Source: Cylindrotheca closterium | Taxonomy: Eukaryota; Bacillariophyta; Bacillariophyceae; Bacillariales; Bacillariaceae | Reading direction: 5' to 3' | Assembly (NCBI GenBank): GCA_933822405.4 | Contig: CAKOGP040002058.1 | Span: 124,558-188,557 of the forward strand | DNA length: 64,000 nt | Part shown: piece after piece, positions 30,200-39,850 of the stretch | Position numbering within the stretch: the first letter of the stretch is position 1 | How the letters are laid out: every line of letters begins with the position of its first letter | Made by a program: the position numbers and the translations under genes | The notes under the pieces: generated by a model | The model's input: the letters and a program-made list of their open reading frames with translations, nothing else | Database searches by the model: none | Told to the model about the DNA's origin: nothing

Positions 30200-30710
30200 C
30201 CTCTAGTCTAGAGTATGTGATTGCCCGACTGATTTGTAGGCGATGGGGTGCACACAGTATATGTACTGGTATGCATGGTGATGATGATGGATGATGCGTA
30301 CGAAAACTGACATTCGTGACTGATGTCGCGGGAATGACATTAGACAAAGTGCTCTTACACCAAGGATAAGAGTCATCAGTCTACTTCCGTATGACGATGC
30401 TATGAATGCATCCCAGAGTTACTATACGACAGTAATGACCGCAGGATACAGCCGTAGACACTTTGTACAATGCAACCCTAATTTATCTATGTTAGGGCGG
30501 TCTCAAATGTAACTATTTCAAAGAAAATTGATCTTAGAATTTTGCGTAACAAGTTTTCAACCTATTAATTGATACCCACTAGCAGCGAAGAGCTATAGGC
30601 AATGGAGACATCTCATTGAAACACTTCGTTTTCGTGGATCAAAATCTAATATTACAAGTTAATATCATTGTGCTAAGATATCATCCGAGCTTTCGAATGT
30701 CATCCATTAC
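30200..30710. other. Intergenic, 3' flank of first light-harvesting gene
   Basis: About 75 bp next to the stop codon (about 30628-30710) are nearly identical to the 3' flank of the second light-harvesting gene. Nothing else seen. Confidence 0.6.
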
Positions 30711-31343
30711 TTAAGCAAGGTGCTCAAGGATACCCTTGCCATCGACAAGTTCTTGGGCCAAGAAGCCAGCGGCGGCAAGCATGGCAAGACGTCCGTTTTG
30801 GAGCTCCTTGGTTTGCATTTCAAAGAATTCCTCTGGGTCCTCGGGCTTCAAGCCAAGAGGATCAAATCCAAGGTTTCCTGGGATGTACTCGGCACGAAGA
30901 AGACCTGGCTTGTCGACAGGGGTGTTCTCAGGCTCAACCCAGCCGATGTCGGCACGGTCAAGCTCGGCACGGGCAATACCAACACCAAGGATCAACCACA
31001 AGGTAGGGTTGACTTGCGCAAGGTGGGTGATGGCGGGGCCAGTGATCTCTCCGTTGAAAAGGAAGGTCTTGGACTCGACGGCTTCGCCAACGAGGAAACC
31101 GACAGAGGCAAGCATGGCAACACGTCCATGGGTAAGTTCGGCTTCCCGGTATCTCTTGAGGGTGGCTTCATCGGCCTTCTCGGCGAAACCAAGAGGGTCG
31201 AAAAGACCAGTGGGGTCAATGGCTCCTGGGATGGTATCGACGGAGAAAGCTGGGACAACAGGTGCTGCGACCTTGGCAGGTCCCTTGTTGAAGAAGGCAG
31301 CAGCTGGGGTGGCAAGAAGAGCAAGAGTGGCGGCGAATTTCAT
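30711..31343 (-). CDS. Light-harvesting fucoxanthin-chlorophyll a/c-binding protein, copy 1
   Basis: 210 residues from ATG 31341-31343; the N-terminus MKFAATLALLATPAAAFF is a signal peptide with AF cleavage motif. This copy alone has an extra stretch (NKGPAKVAAPVVP) before the mature start AFSVDTIPGA. The mature part has three helices with paired chlorophyll-binding motifs REAELTHGRVAML (helix 1) and KELQNGRLAMLAA (helix 3), and a middle helix. It binds fucoxanthin and chlorophylls in the plastid antenna. The Lhc subfamily is not decided here; the sequence is not a classic Lhcf and may belong to an Lhcr/Lhcx-like branch. First of four tandem copies on this strand. Confidence 0.93.
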   Translation of the reverse strand: MKFAATLALLATPAAAFFNKGPAKVAAPVVPAFSVDTIPGAIDPTGLFDPLGFAEKADEATLKRYREAELTHGRVAMLASVGFLVGEAVESKTFLFNGEITGPAITHLAQVNPTLWLILGVGIARAELDRADIGWVEPENTPVDKPGLLRAEYIPGNLGFDPLGLKPEDPEEFFEMQTKELQNGRLAMLAAAGFLAQELVDGKGILEHLA

Positions 31344-31463
31344 TGTGTATTTGTTAATGTCTGTTCGTTGCAAAGGGTCTTCGAATCGGAATTATGAGGA
31401 TGATGGGCAATGAAAACGGAATTTTTAGATCCTTGGTCAGAATTGAATCATGATTTACTGTAC

Positions 31464-31506
31464 GTGTTCGGCTTTGGCCAATGAGAATCGATGTACTGGA
31501 TCACGT
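31464..31506 (-). promoter_or_regulatory. Conserved promoter block, light-harvesting copy 1
   Basis: On the coding strand it contains GATTCTCATTGGCCAAAGCC (a CCAAT-box-like ATTGGCCA) about 120 bp before the start codon. The block recurs before copies 2 and 3. Confidence 0.65.
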
Positions 31507-31902
31507 GCAAATTTACGTAGATGACGTGTGCCACATTTTGCTGACTACACCAAACACCCTGGAAACCGATCGAATTTTTGCTGTGCTGCCGACTATGACG
31601 AGTGTTGAATGATGAGTATTGAATGCAACCTCAGACAGAAGAAAGGATCTGATCATAGACCCAATCAATACCTCTCGATGATGGGACTCAAAAAGGGCTA
31701 CGAAGGCGTGCCACGACGTTGAAAATATGCATGCAAGGTTCCTTGTTTCTTGATATTTTTCGACGACGCATACTTCGGCGAACTGCACTTCTCTCCAAGA
31801 TCAAGTCGTGAGGGCCTTCAAGATCTTCAAGATCTTCAAGATTCACAAGCTTACAAGACGATGCGATGAAATCCATTTTCTGGTGGCACTAAGAAGCAAA
31901 AC

Positions 31903-31943
<41 letters not shown>
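31903..31943. repeat. TGAT tetranucleotide microsatellite
   Basis: About ten units. Confidence 0.95.
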
Positions 31944-31987
31944 CATTCGCAACTGAATTGTGACCCCGTCATGAGCGAAATTCGTAT

Positions 31988-32011
31988 GACGACGACGACG
32001 ACGACGACGAC
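31988..32011. repeat. GAC trinucleotide microsatellite
   Basis: Eight perfect units. Confidence 0.95.
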
Positions 32012-32830
32012 CACTACCACAGTATTTCTAGAGCATGAAAAATACATTGTGCTGCCTTGACTCACTGATATTCATTGAGATTCGAGCTTGCACATGGGTG
32101 CAGTCTAGGTTGAAAAGAAACGATTCCAACGTCTTTCATCAAGTATCTCCAACTTGGTCTGGGTTTTCTTTCAAAACTACAAACGACGGGGAAGGAATTT
32201 GCCAACGTATTTCTACTGAGCAAAGGCTGATCATGGAAACAGGGATTCACCATTGCTCCATCATAAAACTAAAACCAACATCACCGCAAAGGATGTTACC
32301 ATAGATACTCTCATTGCCTCCACACCTTGTCACCATACCATGTCACCACACCATGTCACCATGCATTGCCATTGACAGCACTATCCATTGTCACCATACA
32401 TCATCACCATAGATTACCTTCGACAGTACGAAAACGAAGATAAAGAAGCTATAACACTGGCAAGTTCTGAATGACAGCTGTTTGACAAACTACAGGTGAA
32501 TTCGTTTTGCAAATATCCAATAATGAGCCCATCATGATCGGTCATTTAGATTGGTTACCTATGAAAGACAACACATGCTTGGCCGTAGTAAAACGTCAAA
32601 GATCAATAAGATTTCAGTTTGATACGTTGGATGCCTTGCCCCAGTCGACAGGTGTCTCAGGTACCCGTAGGATGCTGAGGGTTTCAGGCCACAACATGGT
32701 CTCGACCAACTACCTGATATATTATATTACCTATTATAAGAACACATCGTTTTGTGGATCAAAATCAATTATTACAAGTTACTATCATTGTGCTAAGATA
32801 TCATCCGAGCTTTCGAATGTCATCCATCAC

Positions 32831-33415
32831 TTAAGCAAGGTGCTCAAGGATTCCCTTGCCATCGACAAGTTCTTGGGCCAAGAAGCCAGCGGCAGCAAGC
32901 ATGGCAAGACGTCCGTTTTGAAGTTCCTTCGTTTGCATTTCAAAGAAGGCTTCTGGATCCTCTGGCTTCAAGCCAAGAGGATCGAATTCAAGGTTTCCTG
33001 GGATGTAGGTATCGCGAAGAAGACCTGGCTTGTCAAAGGGGACATCCTTGGGTTCGACCCAGCCAATCTTGGCACGGTCGGTCTCGGCCTTGGCGATACC
33101 GGCTCCTAGCAAGACCCAGAAGACGGGGTTGACTTGAGCAAGGTGGGTGATAGCGGGTCCAGTGACCTCACCGTTGAAGATGACAGTCTTGGACTCGACG
33201 GCCTCACCAACGAGGAAGCCGACGGTGGCAAGCATGGAGACACGTCCGTGAGTAAGCTCGGCTTCCCGGTATCTCTTGAGGGTGCCTTCATCGGCCTTGG
33301 CGGCGAAACCAAGAGGGTCGAAAAGACCAGTGGGGGCAATGGCACCTGGGATGGTGTCAATGGAGAAGGCCATGGCGGCTGGGGCGGCAAGGAGGGCAAG
33401 GGCGGCGAATTTCAT
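32831..33415 (-). CDS. Light-harvesting fucoxanthin-chlorophyll a/c-binding protein, copy 2
   Basis: 194 residues from ATG 33413-33415 (MKFAALALLAAPAAMAFS), with the AF plastid site directly before IDTIPGAIAP. Helix motifs as in copy 1. The middle helix differs in a block shared with copy 3 (EVTGPAITHLAQVNP, then AKAETDRAKIGW), while the 3' flank matches copy 1. Specific changes include Val-Ile-Phe in place of Phe-Leu-Phe before NGEVTG, and LEFDPLG in place of LGFDPLG. Confidence 0.93.
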   Translation of the reverse strand: MKFAALALLAAPAAMAFSIDTIPGAIAPTGLFDPLGFAAKADEGTLKRYREAELTHGRVSMLATVGFLVGEAVESKTVIFNGEVTGPAITHLAQVNPVFWVLLGAGIAKAETDRAKIGWVEPKDVPFDKPGLLRDTYIPGNLEFDPLGLKPEDPEAFFEMQTKELQNGRLAMLAAAGFLAQELVDGKGILEHLA

Positions 33416-33517
33416 TTTGTATCTGTTTGCGTACAAAAAAGATTTTATGAGAAAGCCGCCGATGAAAACGGAAGATTCTCAAACACCTGGTCAGAATCCA
33501 ATTTGGATCGGAGTGAT

Positions 33518-33560
33518 GTGTTCGGTTTGGCCAATGAGAATCGATGGGTTGGATCAGGCG
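33518..33560 (-). promoter_or_regulatory. Conserved promoter block, light-harvesting copy 2
   Basis: Same block as before copy 1 (ATTGGCCAAA core), about 103 bp before the start codon. Confidence 0.65.
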
Positions 33561-34943
33561 GGAATGAAAGGTGCTGACGTATGACGCAACGATGAGAACT
33601 CGAATTTTGATGTGTTTCACAAAATGACGAGACTTGTTTGTTCGTGGTGTTGCATGCAACCTCAGAGGCGATGACATGTGCATCATACGATGTACCCAAC
33701 ACCTCTTGATAATGACACGGAAAAGAGGATTGGAATTATGCGGCAACCTGGAGAGAAGCAGGACCTGAACACTGCTGCGGATTGCAATATTTTTCCAAAT
33801 TGTCAATGTCGTCGTCAGATTTTTCAAAAAAGGATCTTATGGCGCCCAAATTTAATGTATTGAATGAATCCGACATGCAAACTGATGAATGGATTTACCA
33901 GACCCAAGGAAATGGGTTTCTCTAGAGGACATGCCTGTGTAGATACAAGCTTCACCAAGAAATTTCATGCCTAGAGTTTTATTCTTGATATTTCGACGAC
34001 GCAGAATTACAATGCGACGAACTGTACTTTTCGGCAAGATAAAGAGCCTTAAACTTGCAACAATATGATTTAACCCATTGTTTGGTAAAACTGAAAAGAG
34101 AAACTGATTTGCTTTGGTTATTATGGCTCAATCATGAGAGACTATGTACGCCGACAACAGCAGACTTGCTTTTATATGACAACTAGATTTAATTTCGTTG
34201 ATTCAGTGATTTTCAGGGCAAAATTCGAGCTACATGATGTTAATGGATGCAATAAATTTATGGTGGAACCAATTTCTTTTTATGAAATGCCTAAAATTTG
34301 ATTTGCACTTTTTCTTGAGATATCCCTTAGAAATTTGAAGACCTGACCAGAATACGACAACAGCTATCAGAATAGCCGACAATTGGTTAAGGAGTCGTCT
34401 TTGGTTCTCAAAGAATAAATGCATTGGCACCATTTATTGTCACCATTCATTCTGTCAGCATTCATTGCCAAGTAAATTGCCCTCAACGGTCGCATTATAT
34501 CTGTTTCAAAAAACAGTAGACGAATTCTAAATCAAATGATGAAGACGTGGCAAGAATACGACAACAGATATCGGAATAGTCGACAGTTGGTCATGGAGTC
34601 ACCTTTGGTTCTCAAAGAATAAATGTGCTGACACCATTTATTCTGATCATTTATTTTGTCACCATTCATTGTCACCATTCATTCACAAGTAAATTGCCCT
34701 CCTTAACTGTCTCATTTTATATCTGTTTCATAATCGGTAGATGAATTTTAAATCGATTGATGAGCCCACTATTTGTAAGAGATTGCACATATGCTTCGTA
34801 TGTAGTCAAATGTTAAAAAGATTCAATGTGATATTATTTAGGCTTGATATATATGATTCTATTGTTGGCAGTTATGAGCAACCTAAACAATTGGATGAAT
34901 ACGACGACCTCGGTGGTCGTCAGATGGCGTTCCAAGTGATTGC
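33561..34943. other. Spacer between light-harvesting copies 2 and 3
   Basis: No gene. Carries a tandem duplication of about 204 bp (listed separately) and TTGTCACCATTCATT-type words. Confidence 0.6.
34337..34765. repeat. Tandem direct duplication, period about 204 bp
   Basis: Unit 1 starts at 34337 and unit 2 at 34541 (both GAAGAC, then AGAATACGACAACAG). Shared landmarks include TTTGGTTCTCAAAGAATAAATG, CACCATTTATT, TTGTCACCATTCATT, AAGTAAATTGCCCTC and ATATCTGTTTCA. Several indels show that the copies have diverged. Confidence 0.8.
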
Positions 34944-35531
34944 TTAGGCATTCAAGTGTTCAAGGATCCCTTCGCCATCAACAAGTTCTTGGGCCAAGAA
35001 GCCAGCGGCGGCAAGCATGGCAAGACGTCCGTTTTGGAGCTCCTTGGTTTGCATAGCAAAGAAGGCTTCTGGGTCCTCTGGCTTCAAGCCAAGAGGATCG
35101 AATCCAAGGTTTCCTGGGATGTAGGTATCGCGAAGAAGACCTGGCTTGTCAACAGGGACGTTCTCGGGCTCGACCCAGCCGATTTTGGCACGTTCGGTCT
35201 CGGCCTTGGCGATACCGCCTCCTAGCAAGAGCCAGAAGATTGGGTTGACTTGGGCAAGGTGCGTAATGGCAGGTCCAGTGACCTCACCATTGAAGAGGAA
35301 GGTCTTGGATTCGACAGCTTCACCAACGAGGAAGCCGACAGAGGCAAGCATGGCAACACGTCCGTGGGTAAGCTCGGCTTCCCGGTATCTCTTGAGGGTG
35401 GCTTCATTGGCCTTCTCGGCGAAGCCAAGAGGGTCGAAAAGACCAGTGGGGGCAATGGCACCTGGGATGGTGTCAACGGAGAAGGCCATGGCGGCTGGGG
35501 CGGCGAGGAGGGCAAGGGCGACGAATTTCAT
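34944..35531 (-). CDS. Light-harvesting fucoxanthin-chlorophyll a/c-binding protein, copy 3
   Basis: 195 residues from ATG 35529-35531 (MKFVALALLAAPAAMAFS). The frame is open upstream of this ATG, but the extra residues have no targeting character and the signal peptide begins here. Helix motifs REAELTHGRVAML and KELQNGRLAMLAA are intact. The middle block resembles copy 2 (AKAETERAKIGW); the C-terminus ILEHLNA and 3' end resemble copy 4. Confidence 0.93.
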   Translation of the reverse strand: MKFVALALLAAPAAMAFSVDTIPGAIAPTGLFDPLGFAEKANEATLKRYREAELTHGRVAMLASVGFLVGEAVESKTFLFNGEVTGPAITHLAQVNPIFWLLLGGGIAKAETERAKIGWVEPENVPVDKPGLLRDTYIPGNLGFDPLGLKPEDPEAFFAMQTKELQNGRLAMLAAAGFLAQELVDGEGILEHLNA

Positions 35532-35651
35532 TTTGTAGGTATGTGTTTGTGTTTTGTTCGATGTACAGAGAGTCTTTGATTTGATTTTGTGAGCAACTTG
35601 GCGATGAAAACGAACTTGCAGATTCTGGTCGGAATCCAATTCCGGTGTGAT

Positions 35652-35694
35652 GTGTTCGGCTTTGGCCAATGAGAATCAATGTACTGAATCACGT
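35652..35694 (-). promoter_or_regulatory. Conserved promoter block, light-harvesting copy 3
   Basis: ATTGGCCAAAGCC core about 120 bp before the start codon. Similarity with copy 1 extends further upstream (GATGACG-x-x-TG-x-CACATTTT at about 35707 and 31519). Confidence 0.65.
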
Positions 35695-36808
35695 AGAAAT
35701 CAATGGAGATGACGCCTGTCACATTTTCGAATTGTTGATGTGTTACTGACAGTGACGAGTTTATTCATTCGTGTTGCATCTATCAGAAAGGCGATGACAT
35801 CTGCATCATACGATGTATCCAATGAATCTTGATCATGGCACCTAGAAGGCTTTCGAAGTGTAAGAGAAGCAGGAGGCTGACTCGTGCTGCCGTTTGTTAT
35901 GGCAGTTCCCGCATGGTCATGTCGTCGTCAATTTTTCCCCAAGTGGATCTATGCCGCCCAAACTTGATACATTGAACAAGCCTGATACCAGACCGAAGGG
36001 GGAAAAAATCTGCAAAGGTAATGTCTTGTGTACATATCATACAAGTGAACCGACAAGGATTCTTCCCTGGAATCATTGTCTTGAAATCCTAGCTAGTAGA
36101 TGATGCAAACGACGGCGAACTGCATTTATCGCCCATATCAAGAGCCTCAAGCGTACAAGATGTTGACTAAACTGCTATTCTGGTACTGCTGACAAGGGAA
36201 AACGATCCGTCATTGCTGTTTATTTTGAACTCGACATGAGAGACTTTCCCGGATGAGGACGTCAATATTCCAAGACCATGACACATGGAATCTATACTTC
36301 AATCAGTGAAACGCATGGCGTACTAGATATTGTACATGGATGAAATAAGTTTGTGAACGAAATTATTCCTAAATTATTCATCAGGCAAGTCGCTTTTTTA
36401 GAGGTCTTGTAGAAATACCAACGAGGACGTGACAAAAATTTGACGAAAAAATATCCGATTGACCGATAACTGGCCTCGGAAACAAAGAGTTCATCATCTC
36501 TCAAGTCATAAGTTAATTAAACCACTATCAGGGCACATTTTCAGGATTGATTGTCACCATTCACCGACATCATCATCAATAGTCATTATCATCAGTGGGG
36601 ATTGTCACCATACATGTATGATCATTGCAAAAATGTATAATACTGATAAGCTCCGCATGGCATTTGGTGCATATAAACCTTGTCAGAAGCTACAGTACAT
36701 ATCCCAAAGGATTCATGGTCAAATATTTTAAAAGTTCAATATGATTCTAGCAGTTTTTAGCACACTATTGGATGGATACCTTAGTCGTCAGGTGTCCCAA
36801 GTGGTTGC
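35695..36808. other. Spacer between light-harvesting copies 3 and 4
   Basis: No gene. CATCATACGATGTA near 35805 also occurs before copy 2 (about 33679). TTGTCACCAT words lie at about 36548-36612. Confidence 0.55.
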
Positions 36809-37396
36809 TTAGGCATTCAAGTGTTCAAGGATACCCTTGCCATCGACCAGTTCTTGGGCCAAGAAGCCAGCGGCGGCAAGCATGGCAAGACGTCCGTTTT
36901 GAAGTTCCTTGGTTTGCATTTCAAAGAAGGCTTCTGGGTCTTCGGGCTTCAAGCCAAGAGGATCGAATCCAAGGTTTCCTGGGATGTAGTCGTCACGAAG
37001 AAGACCTGGCTTGTCAACAGGGACGTTCTCGGGCTCAACCCAGCCGATTTCAGCACGGTCAAGCTCGGCACGGGCAATTCCGACACCAAGGATCAACCAG
37101 AAGGTAGGGTTGACTTGGGCAAGGTGGGTGATGGCTGGGCCAGTGATCTCACCATTGAAAAGGAAAGTCTTGGACTCGACGGCTTCGCCAACAAGGAAAC
37201 CGACGGTGGCAAGCATGGAGACACGTCCATGGGTAAGCTCGGCTTCCCGGTATCTCTTGAGGGTGGCTTCATCGGCCTTTTCGGCGAAACCAAGAGGGTC
37301 GAAAAGACCAGCGGGGTCAATGGCTCCTGGGATGGTGTCAACGGAAAAGGCCATGGCGGCTGGGGCGGCAAGGAGGGCAAGGGCGGCGAACTTCAT
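36809..37396 (-). CDS. Light-harvesting fucoxanthin-chlorophyll a/c-binding protein, copy 4
   Basis: 195 residues from ATG 37394-37396 (MKFAALALLAAPAAMAFS). Helix motifs intact. Its middle block matches copy 1 (EITGPAITHLAQVNPT, ARAELDRA-IGW) rather than its neighbour copy 3. The ATTGGCCAAAGCC promoter block is absent upstream, so expression control probably differs. Confidence 0.93.
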   Translation of the reverse strand: MKFAALALLAAPAAMAFSVDTIPGAIDPAGLFDPLGFAEKADEATLKRYREAELTHGRVSMLATVGFLVGEAVESKTFLFNGEITGPAITHLAQVNPTFWLILGVGIARAELDRAEIGWVEPENVPVDKPGLLRDDYIPGNLGFDPLGLKPEDPEAFFEMQTKELQNGRLAMLAAAGFLAQELVDGKGILEHLNA

Positions 37397-38101
37397 GGTG
37401 TCTGTTAGGTACGTTTGTTTCAAAGGTATCCAAAGCAAAGGAAAATTGTGCGATTGATTGGAATTGTGCTTGGATACCCTTCAAAAAGGATTCCGTCAGG
37501 CACGAAAATGACTCGAGTACCAGGAAGCGTAGAGCTCTACGTTAGTTTCGCATCGACGTCACGAAATGTTTTTCTCAAAAAACAGGTGACTTTGAAGCCG
37601 GTGCCAGCCGTTACTTATTGCAAGATGCAAAAATCAGTCGCTCTGCACGAACGTCAGCACCTGAAGTACGTGTTGGATGCAAAATTCAAATTTCAGTCTG
37701 GATTCACCACGTAGGGTAGATCAGAAACTGAGAACTTTTCCAGGAGAACCCATCAGAACCTCCAATCAGTGAAGCCAAACGACTCTTGACTCTTATAAGT
37801 GTTGGGCAAGCTGCGAAGCCAAACGACTCTTGGATCTGCGAAGACTTGCCGAGGCAGGCAACTGAGAAGTATTCGTGTGGTGACGGAAGCCCCGAGCTGA
37901 GTGTGAGAAAGGAAGGAAGAGTCGAATCAATCCTTCTGAAGAAATCTATCCAAGCTGCGTCCCTTTGCTCAACTTCACTTCGGAGTGACATTCCTATTGG
38001 CATTCTGCCTTTGCGTTACTCCTTCCATTTCCTTGACAACGCCTGTGGTCCTTCGACATCCTCCTACATTATTATCCAAGAAGTGCTACCGCCCTGCTAC
38101 C
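37397..38101. other. Intergenic between divergent light-harvesting copy 4 and reductase
   Basis: Contains an 18-bp direct repeat GAAGCCAAACGACTCTTG at 37771-37788 and 37815-37832. The frame of the downstream reductase is open back to about 37985 and encodes a hydrophobic presequence there, but without an ATG. Confidence 0.55.
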
Positions 38102-39691
38102 ATGGTTTTGTCCGCAAGCGCGAAAACTACCAGCACCTCGTTGGGATCAACGGAGGCCAACATTCATGCTTCTGTTGAAAGGGACGGAAACTCCCTCGCA
38201 CCCGTCAGCACTGCACAATTTGCCTTCATGGCGTTGATCGGCGTACCAGTTTGGTTGACTGTCCTCGTTCCATTGACGCTCATCTATCAAGTTGGAAATG
38301 GAATCAAGAACGCCATTTCTGGTCCAAAAACTGCTGATGCTAGTTCCGCCTTTGTTTTAGATTCTGGATACCAAGTTGACGCCAAGGACATCATCCCACA
38401 AAAGGATCGCAAATACGATGTGGTCATGTTGGGTGCCACTGGATTTACAGGTCAATTATCCGTCCGGCATTTGGCCAAAACGTATGGTTGCTCTGGAGAA
38501 AAAGGAGTCAATTGGGCCGTTGCAGGAAGATCAAAGGATAAATTGAACAAGGTCCTGCAATCTCTAGCGGACGAACTGAAAATGCCAAAATTGATGGACA
38601 CTCCCATCATTGTGGTCGATACCGCCGTAGCTTCTACGCTGCCCAATCTGGTCCGCGATACAAAGGCCGTTGTTACTACTGTCGGGCCCTTTCGGAAGTA
38701 TGGATCCGGGGTAGTAGAGTTTTGTGCCAAATTCGGAACTCATTATGCCGACATTACAGGGGAAGAAGATTGGAGCCAAGTTATGATGCAGCAATGGCAG
38801 TCGACCGCCCAAGCCACAGGCGCTAAAATTCTGCACTTTTGCGGGTGCGACTCGGTTCCATGGGATTTGACCGTCTTTCAAATGGCGCAATTCCTCAAGA
38901 CCGAAAAGGGCGAAGACTTGGCATCGGTCCAGTGTTTCGACGAAATCAAGACAAACCCTTCAGGAGGGACCTTGGAGACGATGAAACTAGCCTTGGGGAC
39001 TTCAGAATTGCCTTCCTTAAAAGAAGGTGCCCCGGAGCCTTTCCGATGTAGTCCACAAGGAAAGGAGCACACGTCTCCCGTGACCGCCAACTTGCCGAGC
39101 TGGATCTCCAAGGTCGATTTGCCTTGGTCCTCCCAACCAGCTTACGGTTCCTTTTTTGTCATGTCGGTCGTCAACTCGAAAGTCGTGGCTTGGAGCCAAG
39201 CCTTGAGACAGGGTGCTCCGTTGACGTATTCCGAATGTGCGGCGAATCCTGATTGGAAGACTGCCTTTACCAACTTTTTTGGCACCATTGCTTTCTTTAC
39301 CGCCATCCTCAATCCAATAACGGGAGGGCTTTTGTACAAGTATGTTTTGCCTGCTCCAGGACAAGGCCCCAGTATGAAAACGATGACACAAGACTCCTTT
39401 GCTTCTATTTATGCCCAAGGGACTGGAACTAAGCAAAGTAAAGTAGAAGCCTTGATGTACTTCACGGGGTGCGTTGGATATTTGGAAACTGCTCGCATGC
39501 TGGTAGAGAGCGGCCTCGCCTTGGCCCTTTCACCCAGGGACCAATTGCCATCAACCGACAACGGTGGGTTCTTTTCGCCATCGTATGGAGTGGGCACTGC
39601 CTTGTTGGAGCGATTAATGCAAACAGGAACTCAGTTCACGGTCCGATCTCTTAAGGAAGAAGAGAGGACTGGACTAAACAAGATCGAATAG
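38102..39691 (+). CDS. Saccharopine-dehydrogenase-like oxidoreductase (SCCPDH family)
   Basis: 529 residues from ATG 38102. An NAD(P)-binding Rossmann start is clear (YDVVMLGATGFTGQLSVRHL, then AVAGRSKDKLNKVL). The family motif region TKAVVTTVGPFRKYG, then YADITGEEDW follows, then a CGCDSVPWDL block and a C-terminal membrane-associated part. A membrane segment (FMALIGVPVWLTVLVPLTLI) precedes the Rossmann domain. Relatives include lipid-droplet SCCPDH of animals and bacterial trans-acting enoyl reductases; the true substrate is unknown and lysine catabolism should not be assumed. The same frame continues upstream to about 37985 with a signal-like stretch (TFLLAFCLCVTPSISLTTPV). The true start may therefore be in an unseen upstream exon or a non-ATG start. 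Confidence 0.82.
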   Translation: MVLSASAKTTSTSLGSTEANIHASVERDGNSLAPVSTAQFAFMALIGVPVWLTVLVPLTLIYQVGNGIKNAISGPKTADASSAFVLDSGYQVDAKDIIPQKDRKYDVVMLGATGFTGQLSVRHLAKTYGCSGEKGVNWAVAGRSKDKLNKVLQSLADELKMPKLMDTPIIVVDTAVASTLPNLVRDTKAVVTTVGPFRKYGSGVVEFCAKFGTHYADITGEEDWSQVMMQQWQSTAQATGAKILHFCGCDSVPWDLTVFQMAQFLKTEKGEDLASVQCFDEIKTNPSGGTLETMKLALGTSELPSLKEGAPEPFRCSPQGKEHTSPVTANLPSWISKVDLPWSSQPAYGSFFVMSVVNSKVVAWSQALRQGAPLTYSECAANPDWKTAFTNFFGTIAFFTAILNPITGGLLYKYVLPAPGQGPSMKTMTQDSFASIYAQGTGTKQSKVEALMYFTGCVGYLETARMLVESGLALALSPRDQLPSTDNGGFFSPSYGVGTALLERLMQTGTQFTVRSLKEEERTGLNKIE

Positions 39692-39850
39692 ACGACTTTG
39701 GATCGTAGCAAAGGGAAATAAAGCAGCAACATCGTTTTTAAGAAAACAATGGTATCCAGAATACGAAGATAAAATGTGTAAACTAATAATAATGCATTAC
39801 CTGATTTCAATTGGTGCCATGACTGAACCTCTTTCACTTTTCGTTAGTAT

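Larger units (their letters stand above)
31507..32830. other. Spacer between light-harvesting copies 1 and 2
   Basis: No gene. Contains the two microsatellites listed separately, a CAAGATCTT tandem at about 31817-31842, and a CACCATGTCACC-rich stretch at about 32325-32410. About 75 bp of 3' flank next to copy 2 match those of copy 1. Confidence 0.6.

Noticed and set aside
30720..37457. Long plus-strand frames opposite the light-harvesting genes
   Set aside because: They recur opposite each copy and are shadows of the minus-strand coding sequence; they have no independent features.
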